Assembly (NCBI GenBank): GCA_029066805.1 | Contig: JAIEFT010000009.1 | Span: 52,865 to 90,422, forward strand | Length of the DNA: 37,558 bases | Source: Clostridiales bacterium | Lineage (GTDB): Bacteria; Bacillota; Clostridia; Christensenellales; Pumilibacteraceae | Reading direction: 5' to 3' | In this document: positions 31,792-37,558 of the stretch, in pieces | Numbering within the stretch: the first letter of the stretch is position 1 | Layout: the number at the start of each line of letters is the position of its first letter | The notes under the pieces: generated by a model | What the model saw: only the letters and a program-made list of their open reading frames with translations | What the model was told of the DNA's origin: nothing | Databases searched by the model: none | Program-made: the position numbers and the translations under genes

Positions 31792-33465
31792 TTACTGTTT
31801 TGGGTTGACGTACACCGTTTTGTATTCCTTGTAATCTACTTTGCCGCCGCCGTGCTGGAACACGTATTTTATAAGCGTGTAGTCTACCGCTACGTTTTGG
31901 GATTGACGCGCTTGGCTGTAGTATGCGCAGATCTCGGCGGCGCGGGTCAGTTGGCTGTCGGTAGGGGACGGCGTTTTTAGTACGGCGTGGCTTCCGTGCG
32001 CGCTTTTTACATGCAGCCATGTGTCGGTGCGCGCGGCGGATTTTGTAATCCTGTCGTTTTGCGCTCTGTTCTTGCCGACAAGCAACGTAACGCCCTCTAT
32101 ATCGAACACATACGGCTGTGACTGTATCGGCTTTTCCTTTTTGCGCTTTTTTTCGGGCTTGATATATCCGAGTGAAATAAGCTCGGTGCGCACCTCGTCC
32201 AGCTCGGTCTTGTCCGTGCACAAGTCTATTTCCGCGGAAATGCGTTCCAATACGAATAGCGCCTCTTCCGCCTTGTCTCGCGCGTCTGTAGCGTACACCG
32301 CGGCTTTTTTCTTTTTGTTGTAAGCCTTGTAGTGTGCGGCGGCATTTTGTTGCGCGTTCTTTGTAATATCCAGCTCTATGGTAATCTGTCCGCCGTTCTC
32401 GTCGTAAAAGTTATCCACGGTGATGGAACGGTCTCCGCGCTTGATCCTGTAGATATTAGCCGTAATAAGATCGCCGAGTATTCTGTCGCTGTCGGCGCTT
32501 TCGCTCTCTGCTATCTTTTGCAGAGCGTCGGCAAGCCGTTTATTGTTTTTTGTTTTAGCGTTTTTTACGGCAGCGCGCAACGGCTTGATATATGCGTTAA
32601 AGTCCGCCGCCGAGAACAGCGCCGAATAGTATTCGTCCATCGCCTCGTTGAGCGTTTCAAACTTTTTTGCCTCGCCGCTTATCGTCTTGTACGGCACGAC
32701 AAAAAAGTCTATAGGCTTGCCGCCTTCAAACACGACGGTGGGGGAAATAGGACAGTCGTACAAAAGCTTTGCTTGCTCGCAAAACCTGCCTGTAGCTTCC
32801 GGTGACGGATTATCTTCGTCCTTATCGCCAAGCCTGAAAAAAAGCTCGTCCACAGTGGAGGCGGCAAGACCGGCAACGCACTTGTTGACTGCGGCACGCG
32901 TGCTTATACCGCTAAAAGCCGCTACACGGGACTTTAGTTCGCTTTCGTCAAATACTCCGACTCTGCCCGTGGGATTTGGAGGACGGTACTGTAATCCCGC
33001 AAAAACGGCGCGTTTGCCGTCTGCCTCGGCGGAAATTCGACGTAAACTATTGCCGATAGTGCCGTCCTGTTCTACAAATACTATGTTGGCGCACTTGCCT
33101 GTCAGCTCGGCTTTCAGGCTGTACTTGACGGGCTCGCGCAGCTCGTCTAGCGCCGAAAACTCAAAGCTTATCATGCGCTCGCATCTGTCTTTTTCAACAG
33201 CGGTCAGCACCGCGCCCGTCAGGCGTTTGCGAAAATACATAAGCGTGCCCGTTGCGGTATCGGGGCTTTTGTAATTAAGCTTTGTTATATGCGCACGCGG
33301 AAGCGACGGATTGCACGAGAGCAGCAGTCTGTGATTTCCGTTTTTTGTGTGGAACAGCAAAATCACGGTGTCGGCATTCGGCATCGTCACTTTGTCGATT
33401 CTGCCGCCGACAAGGATATCAAGCTCCTCGGCGGCGCGGTAAATTGTGAGCGCGTCCTTAGGCAT
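31792..33465 (-). CDS. rqcH: NFACT protein, RqcH-like
   Basis: RqcH binds split 50S subunits with stalled chains and recruits tRNA-Ala to add alanine tails, which target the chain for degradation. From the ATG at 33465 the protein has 557 residues with NFACT-N (1-about 230, ILVGGRIDKVTMPNADTV near the start), helical coiled-coil (about 265-420) and NFACT-R (about 440-540: VGKNRAQNDRITKSA, TWLHVKSAHGSHAVLKTPSP). Some family members are called fibronectin-binding proteins. The DR motif (D97-R98 in Bacillus) appears as E96-R97. The gene is divergent from tig-clpP-clpX, and ClpXP is the known protease for Ala-tailed chains. The upstream in-frame extension to 33540 is rejected because the promoter lies inside it. 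Confidence 0.9.
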   Translation of the reverse strand: MPKDALTIYRAAEELDILVGGRIDKVTMPNADTVILLFHTKNGNHRLLLSCNPSLPRAHITKLNYKSPDTATGTLMYFRKRLTGAVLTAVEKDRCERMISFEFSALDELREPVKYSLKAELTGKCANIVFVEQDGTIGNSLRRISAEADGKRAVFAGLQYRPPNPTGRVGVFDESELKSRVAAFSGISTRAAVNKCVAGLAASTVDELFFRLGDKDEDNPSPEATGRFCEQAKLLYDCPISPTVVFEGGKPIDFFVVPYKTISGEAKKFETLNEAMDEYYSALFSAADFNAYIKPLRAAVKNAKTKNNKRLADALQKIAESESADSDRILGDLITANIYRIKRGDRSITVDNFYDENGGQITIELDITKNAQQNAAAHYKAYNKKKKAAVYATDARDKAEEALFVLERISAEIDLCTDKTELDEVRTELISLGYIKPEKKRKKEKPIQSQPYVFDIEGVTLLVGKNRAQNDRITKSAARTDTWLHVKSAHGSHAVLKTPSPTDSQLTRAAEICAYYSQARQSQNVAVDYTLIKYVFQHGGGKVDYKEYKTVYVNPKQ

Positions 33466-33471
33466 ACGAAT

Positions 33472-33500
33472 AGTGTAGCATGAAAAAAAGATTTTGTAAA
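33472..33500 (-). promoter_or_regulatory. rqcH promoter (candidate leaderless)
   Basis: Minus-strand TTTACA (33500-33495), a 17 bp spacer and TACACT (33477-33472). Only 6 bp separate the -10 from the ATG, so the start would fall on the A of ATG. Confidence 0.65.
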
Positions 33501-33530
33501 GAATTCGGAATTCGGAATTCGGAATTAATT
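33501..33530. repeat. Tandem GAATTCG repeats between divergent promoters
   Basis: Three tandem GAATTCG units followed by GAATTAATT lie between the rqcH and tig promoters. It is a G-for-A variant of the AT-rich gene-end repeat. Confidence 0.75.
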
Positions 33531-33533
33531 CGT

Positions 33534-33562
33534 TTGACATATCTTGTCAGTCGTGATAAAAT
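33534..33562 (+). promoter_or_regulatory. tig promoter
   Basis: TTGACA (33534-33539), a 17 bp spacer and TAAAAT (33557-33562). The start near 33569 leaves a 57 nt leader ending in GGAGG. Confidence 0.8.
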
Positions 33563-33625
33563 AGTATGGTTACGGGCTTTAAAGCCCTAATTTGTATTAC
33601 CTGTATATTCTTTTCGGAGGAACAT

Positions 33626-35011
33626 ATGAAGTCAAATTTCCAACAAGAAAAAAATGAAGCGTCTTTTAAGATTGCACTCACGCCCGAAGAATGGGAAGCG
33701 GAACTCGAAAACGCTTACAACCGCACCAAGGGCAGATATAAAGTAGCGGGCTTTCGTCCCGGCAAAGCGCCGCGTAAGTTTATAGAAATGCACTACGGCG
33801 CGGGCGTGTTTTTTGACGCCGCAGTGGATTACTGCATCAACCGCGTTTACCGCGAGCAGCTTAACGCGCACCCCGAGCTCGAAGTGTTCGGTCAGCCCGA
33901 CGTTTCGTTCGAAAAGGCGAAAGAGGGCGAGGCGTTCGCGTTTACCATCAAGGTCACGCTGTATCCCGAAGTTAAACTCGGTGAATATAAAGGTATTAAA
34001 TTGCCCAAGATTGAGTATAATGTAACCGATGAAGACGTGGATAAGCGCATTGAGTCCGAACTTAAGCAGAGCGCACGTAATATCCCCACGGACAAGCCTG
34101 CGGAAAACGGCAATGTAACCGTGATTGACTATGTCGGCACGGTTGACGGCGTGGAGTTCGAGGGCGGTAAGGGCGAAAACTACGAGCTCAAGCTGGGCAG
34201 CAACACGTTTATTCCCGGGTTTGAGGACGGGCTTATCGGTGCGGTCAAGGGCGAAGAACGCGACGTAAAAGTCAAGTTCCCCGAAGACTATCACGCCGAA
34301 AACCTCAAGGGCAAGGACGCTGTTTTCCACGTTAAGGTAAACGACGTGCTCATCGAGGAGATCCCCGAGCTCACAGAGGACTGGGTAAAAGAGCGCGGCA
34401 GATACGAGAGCGTTGCGGACTTTAAAGCCGGCATTCGCAAAGCGCTTGAGACCAATGCGGAAAACCGTCAGCGCAACGATCGCATCGACGCCGTTATGCG
34501 CAAGGTGACGGAAAACGCCGAGTGCGACATTCCCGAAGCCATTGTCAATGCGGAAGTGGACAGAATGTACCACGAGTTCGAGCATCAGATGGCGGCATAC
34601 GGCATCAAGCCCGAGGACTATCTCAAGTACAGCAACTCGTCGGTTGAGCAGTTCCGCGCGGAGCGCAAAGAGCCCGCCGCTCGCAACATAAAAATGCGTC
34701 AGGTCATGCGCGCAATTATCAAGGCTGAGGGCATCGAGGTGTCGGACGAAGAAGTCAAACAGAAGCTGCGCGATCCCGCTGTTCGTGCCGAGCTTGAGCA
34801 CACAGTTCACCACAACGGCGGTACTGTGGAAGACTACGCTTACAACGACATGATGACCGACAAGTTCTTCGACCTTCTTCTCAATAGCAACGAGTTTGTT
34901 TTGGAAGAGGATGCGGTGACCGAGACGGAAGAAAAACCCGTAGCAAAGAAACCCGCTGCTAAAAAGACTACCGCGAAAAAAGCTACCACAGAAAAGAAAG
35001 ACGGCGAATAG
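33626..35011 (+). CDS. tig: Trigger factor
   Basis: Trigger factor binds the ribosome exit tunnel and shelters nascent chains. The 461 residues have the ribosome-binding signature GFRPGKAPRKFIE (about residues 35-47), an FKBP-type prolyl isomerase domain (about 150-235, with VIDYVGTVDG and FIPGFEDGLIGAVKGE) and the C-terminal arm domain. A Lys/Ala/Thr tail (KKPAAKKTTAKKATTEKK) extends beyond the usual end and looks like a charged disordered extension. I chose the ATG at 33626, directly after TCGGAGG; the longer reading from 33566 starts 3' of the promoter without a ribosome site. It is 21 bp before clpP. Confidence 0.95.
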   Translation: MKSNFQQEKNEASFKIALTPEEWEAELENAYNRTKGRYKVAGFRPGKAPRKFIEMHYGAGVFFDAAVDYCINRVYREQLNAHPELEVFGQPDVSFEKAKEGEAFAFTIKVTLYPEVKLGEYKGIKLPKIEYNVTDEDVDKRIESELKQSARNIPTDKPAENGNVTVIDYVGTVDGVEFEGGKGENYELKLGSNTFIPGFEDGLIGAVKGEERDVKVKFPEDYHAENLKGKDAVFHVKVNDVLIEEIPELTEDWVKERGRYESVADFKAGIRKALETNAENRQRNDRIDAVMRKVTENAECDIPEAIVNAEVDRMYHEFEHQMAAYGIKPEDYLKYSNSSVEQFRAERKEPAARNIKMRQVMRAIIKAEGIEVSDEEVKQKLRDPAVRAELEHTVHHNGGTVEDYAYNDMMTDKFFDLLLNSNEFVLEEDAVTETEEKPVAKKPAAKKTTAKKATTEKKDGE

Positions 35012-35032
35012 TTAAGCCATAATGGAGATAAC

Positions 35033-35641
35033 ATGAATAAATTCAACTTTATCACCAACGATCTTGTGCCTATGGTTGTCGAACAGACCAACCGCGGCGA
35101 GCGTTCGTACGACATCTTTTCGCGCCTCTTGGAGGACCGTGTTGTGTTCTTGACGGGCGAGGTCACCGACGTGACCGCCGACCTTGTTGTCGCTCAGCTC
35201 ATGTATTTGGAGAGCAAGGGCGAGGACAAGGACATCTCGCTGTATATAAACAGCCCCGGCGGCAGCGTGACTGCGGGCATGGCTATTTACGACACAATGA
35301 ACTATATCAAGTGCGACGTGGAAACCATCTGCGTCGGCATGGCGGCGAGTATGGGCGCGTTTTTGCTGTCCAGCGGCGCTAAGGGCAAGCGATTCGCTCT
35401 GCCTAACAGCGAGATAATGATTCACCAGCCGTCGGGCGGCGCGCAAGGACAGGCGAGCGATATCGCGATAACCGCGCAACACATTTTGCGCGTCAAAAAA
35501 CGTATGAACGCTATTCTTGCCAAAAACTGCAATCAGCCGCTTGAAAAAATCGAGCGCGACGTGGATAGAGACAATTATATGTTCGCCGAGGAAGCTAAGG
35601 CATACGGCTTGATCGACGGCATTGTGGAAAAACGCATCTAA
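35033..35641 (+). CDS. clpP: ATP-dependent Clp protease proteolytic subunit
   Basis: ClpP forms the tetradecameric proteolytic barrel used by ClpX. The 202 residues include the catalytic Ser106 ([14 protein letters not shown]), His131 ([14 protein letters not shown]) and Asp180 (DVDRDNYM). The [16 protein letters not shown] strand is intact. A GGAG site precedes the ATG. It is co-transcribed with tig and clpX, the usual arrangement tig-clpP-clpX. Confidence 0.97.
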   Translation: MNKFNFITNDLVPMVVEQTNRGERSYDIFSRLLEDRVVFLTGEVTDVTADLVVAQLMYLESKGEDKDISLYINSPGGSVTAGMAIYDTMNYIKCDVETICVGMAASMGAFLLSSGAKGKRFALPNSEIMIHQPSGGAQGQASDIAITAQHILRVKKRMNAILAKNCNQPLEKIERDVDRDNYMFAEEAKAYGLIDGIVEKRI

Positions 35642-35710
35642 GCACAATATTGCCTAAACTTATTATTACAAATGACAACTGTCAAAAAATGACGGAGGAG
35701 GTTCACATAT

Positions 35711-37003
35711 ATGGCAAAAAAGAATAACGTTAATAACGACGAACCTTGCTGCTCGTTTTGCGGCAGACCGGAATCTAAAGTCGAACATCTTATAGCCGCG
35801 CCCGGCGACGGCGTGTTTATCTGCGACGAGTGTGTGGAGATTTGCCGCGATCAACTTGCGGAAACCACGCACGGCACGCCCGATACTGTAGCGCTTTTGC
35901 CGCCCGAACAGCTCAAGACCGAGCTGGATAAGTATATCATCGGTCAGGACGAGGCAAAGCGCGTGCTGTCGGTTGCGGTGTACAATCACTATAAGCGCGT
36001 CAATTACAACCTGCGCAATGTAAACGCAGAGGGCAAGCGCGACGAGGAACGTACGGCTGCCGAGCGCAGCACGAGCGACGGCGTGGAGCTCAACAAGAGC
36101 AATATTCTAATGTTCGGACCGTCGGGCTGTGGCAAAACACTGCTCGCGCAGACGCTGTCTAAGATACTCAAAGTCCCGTTCGCTATGGTAGACGCGACCA
36201 CGCTCACCGAAGCGGGGTACGTCGGCGAGGACGTAGAAAACATTCTGTTAAGACTGATCAAGAACGCCGACTACGACGTAGCGGCGGCGGAACGCGGCAT
36301 CATCTACATCGACGAGGTGGATAAAATTGCGCGCAAATCGGAGAACGTTTCCATCACGCGCGACGTGTCGGGCGAGGGCGTTCAGCAGTCGCTGCTCAAA
36401 ATAATAGAGAGCACTATATCGAGTATACCGCCCAACGGCGGTCGTAAACACCCGCAACAGGAGTTTATCCATATGGATACAACCAATGTGCTGTTCATAC
36501 TCGGCGGTGCGTTTGTAGGGCTGGATAAGATAGTGGCGGATAGGTTAGGCAAATCGAGAATAGGCTTCGGCGGAGTGCTGCACAGCGAGGCAACAGATCC
36601 CGACGCCATGCTCCCGCAGGTTCAGCCGCAAGACCTTATCAAATTCGGACTTATTCCCGAGCTTGTCGGGCGCGTACCTGTGACCGTTGCGCTTAAAGAC
36701 CTCAAGTCCGAAGACCTTGTGCGCGTACTCACAGAGCCCAAGAATGCAATAGTCAAGCAGTACGTCAAGCTATTGGATTTGGACGGCGTTCAGCTCGAAT
36801 TCGACGAGAGCGCGCTCACCGCAATAGCGGATAAGGCAATCGCACTGCACACGGGCGCGAGGGGACTGCGCACGATAGTGGAAAACGCAATGCTCGACAT
36901 CATGTACAAAGTCCCGTCGGACAAGACGATAAAAAAGATAATCGTCACTGCGGACACAATCAAGAACGCTTCGCCGCCCAAAGTAATAAAAGACGCGGCG
37001 TAG
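35711..37003 (+). CDS. clpX: ClpX ATPase
   Basis: ClpX unfolds tagged substrates and threads them into ClpP. The 430 residues carry the N-terminal zinc-binding domain (Cys14, 17, 38 and 41: CSFC and CDEC), Walker A GPSGCGKT (about 136-143), Walker [10 protein letters not shown] (about 198), pore loop GYVG, and the ClpP-docking IGF loop in KSRIGFGG. The arginine-finger region ELVGRVPV is present. A GGAGGAGG site precedes the ATG. The AT-rich repeat begins right after the stop. Confidence 0.97.
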   Translation: MAKKNNVNNDEPCCSFCGRPESKVEHLIAAPGDGVFICDECVEICRDQLAETTHGTPDTVALLPPEQLKTELDKYIIGQDEAKRVLSVAVYNHYKRVNYNLRNVNAEGKRDEERTAAERSTSDGVELNKSNILMFGPSGCGKTLLAQTLSKILKVPFAMVDATTLTEAGYVGEDVENILLRLIKNADYDVAAAERGIIYIDEVDKIARKSENVSITRDVSGEGVQQSLLKIIESTISSIPPNGGRKHPQQEFIHMDTTNVLFILGGAFVGLDKIVADRLGKSRIGFGGVLHSEATDPDAMLPQVQPQDLIKFGLIPELVGRVPVTVALKDLKSEDLVRVLTEPKNAIVKQYVKLLDLDGVQLEFDESALTAIADKAIALHTGARGLRTIVENAMLDIMYKVPSDKTIKKIIVTADTIKNASPPKVIKDAA

Positions 37004-37113
37004 AGAATTCAGAATTAAGAATGCAGAATTATAAAAAGGATGAGTTTCATCGTTCCTCGGAAAGACAATTTAAATTTTTTGTCATTCTGAGTGTAGCGAA
37101 GAATCTCATCCTT
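37004..37113. mobile_element. MITE-like element after clpX
   Basis: It begins with the gene-end repeat (37004-37030) and contains AAGGATGAG (37036-37044) inverted at CTCATCCTT (37105-37113). The right part, GTCATTCTGAGTGTAGCGAA and onward, resembles an intergenic repeat I have seen in other bacterial genomes. No ORF is present. The element has the same arms as the one at 9224-9441 but is shorter. Confidence 0.6.
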
Positions 37114-37216
37114 ATTTATTGTTGTAGTAACTACCGCCGGGAATGCCCGCGGAAATCGCGGGCGATCATATCAGTGAAAAAGTAATAGTGAATAGTAAAA
37201 AAGTGAAAGGAATAAT

Positions 37217-37381
37217 ATGAGTCCACACAGTTATAAACTGTGCGCCGAAGTTGGCGCACTTGATTTTCGGGGTGGTAACAAAAAAACACCGGGAATACGC
37301 GCCAAGAGGCGCGTGGGCTTCGGCTGCGCCGAGCGCCTAGCGAACAGTGCGACATTAATCTTTGTATATTATCTTGGTTGA
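37217..37381 (+). CDS. Possible 54-residue small protein
   Basis: An ATG with AAAGGA 7 bases upstream opens a 54-codon reading frame (MSPHSYKLCAEVGALDFRGG onward) that ends at TGA 37379. It is Arg/Lys-rich in the middle. It runs through hairpins and a repeated block, so it may be chance. No family is recognised and no clear promoter is seen. I list it mainly because the ribosome site is good. Confidence 0.22.
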   Translation: MSPHSYKLCAEVGALDFRGGNKKTPGIRAKRRVGFGCAERLANSATLIFVYYLG

Positions 37382-37457
37382 CATATAATTGTCGTATTTG
37401 TCGTAAATAGTATTATCTATTGCCGCACTTCATTCACGGGGTGGTAACAAAAAACAC
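37268..37457. repeat. Direct repeat pair near tRNA-Glu
   Basis: CGGGGTGGTAAC followed by an A run and CAC occurs at 37268-37289 (seven A) and 37437-37457 (six A). The second copy leads into the tRNA terminator hairpin; the first leads into CCGGGAAT and a GC-rich hairpin. Confidence 0.7.
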
Positions 37458-37482
37458 AGATGCGAATGCATCTGTGTTTTTT
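37449..37482. terminator. Bidirectional terminator after tRNA-Glu
   Basis: A perfect 15 bp stem (37449-37463 with 37468-37482) with a 4 nt loop. It has six A at one end and six T at the other, so it terminates in both directions. Its edge touches the tRNA CCA. Confidence 0.85.
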
Positions 37483-37556
37483 GGCACCACCACCGGGAAT
37501 CGAACCCGGGTCTTCGGCGTGAGAGGCCAACGTCCTAACCTCTAGACTATAGTGGC
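37482..37556 (-). tRNA. tRNA-Glu (CTC)
   Basis: This 75 nt tRNA reads GAG codons. Acceptor GCCACTA pairs with TGGTGGT (G-T at the first and sixth pairs), D-stem GTCT/GGAC, anticodon stem TTGGC/GCCGA with loop CTCTCAC (anticodon CTC), and T-arm CCGGG-TTCGATT-CCCGG. The discriminator is G and CCA is encoded. It lies at the right edge of the window but is complete. Upstream sequence is outside the window. Confidence 0.95.
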
Positions 37557-37558
37557 TC

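Larger units (their letters stand above)
37114..37481. other. Repeat-rich region before tRNA-Glu, no confident gene
   Basis: Apart from one weak small ORF (37217-37381), this stretch holds hairpins and repeats. GCCCGCG/CGCGGGC pairs at 37145-37163. CACAGTT/AACTGTG (37226-37242) and GTGCGCC/GGCGCAC (37240-37259) share three bases and would be mutually exclusive. A direct repeat is described separately. The octamer CCGGGAAT occurs at 37137 and 37289 and again in the tRNA T-arm (37493). Confidence 0.5.

Noticed and set aside
33466-33540. N-terminal extension of the NFACT protein to 33540
   Set aside because: It is encoded by the GAATTCG repeat and the rqcH promoter; the family start fits the ATG at 33465.
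33632-34813. 393-codon minus-strand frame opposite tig
   Set aside because: Antisense shadow of trigger factor codon bias; no promoter or ribosome site.
37378-37416. Promoter before the tRNA terminator (TTGACA or TTGTCG with TATTAT)
   Set aside because: TTGACA at 37378 has no -10 at proper spacing; the TTGTCG option is weak and would run straight into a terminator.

Overview
The window looks like a stretch of chromosome from an anaerobic, fermentative member of the Clostridia (Bacillota), probably an uncultured gut-type lineage. The evidence is a trimeric-type [FeFe] hydrogenase operon, an NfnAB-like pair, class 1B PyrD with PyrK, LL-diaminopimelate aminotransferase, SepF, a 6S RNA, TTGACA-17-TATAAT promoters with AGGAGG ribosome sites, and encoded lipoproteins. 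The genus cannot be read from the sequence. No prophage, large insertion sequence or CRISPR array is visible.

Layout. Positions 156-5067 carry pyrG, dapL and a large TPR protein in one overlapping run. A 6S RNA on the minus strand (about 5150-5352) has its own consensus promoter, followed by a DUF6062 gene (-) and a SPOR-like membrane protein (+). Positions 7013-9243 encode NfnA/NfnB. A palindromic MITE-like element (about 9224-9441) separates them from a ZIP metal transporter (-). A four-helix membrane protein follows, then the hydrogenase operon hndA-hydB-hydA (11608-15907). Next comes a cell-surface island: a structured leader with an attenuator-like hairpin (16036-16168), a BspA-type leucine-rich-repeat lipoprotein, a 53-residue ORF and a frameshifted DUF2442 gene.

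Positions 18474-19589 encode a membrane metallophosphoesterase. From 19702 a long co-directional run joins yggS, sepF, lspA and rluD to the complete pyrimidine set pyrB-C-F-K-D-E and a small membrane protein. A second small membrane protein, a TrmH-family methyltransferase, a Cof-type HAD phosphatase and a serpin lipoprotein follow. An NFACT/RqcH protein (-) lies divergent to tig-clpP-clpX, so ribosome-associated quality control, nascent-chain chaperoning and ClpXP proteolysis are adjacent. The window ends in a repeat-rich 480 bp stretch and tRNA-Glu(CTC) on the minus strand.

How the genes work together. PyrB-C-F-K-D-E make UMP from carbamoyl phosphate and PyrG converts UTP to CTP. The hydrogenase and NfnAB are both flavin/iron-sulfur machines that balance ferredoxin, NADH and NADPH pools. 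RqcH, Tig and ClpXP handle proteins emerging from or stalled on ribosomes.

The most unusual signals are: three genes whose promoters place the transcription start at or within about 4 nt of the ATG (candidate leaderless mRNAs); a repeated AT-rich element that sits on gene 3' ends and even encodes the last residues of two proteins; the structured leader before the BspA protein; and the frameshifted DUF2442 locus. None is proven to be a new system; each is a testable lead.
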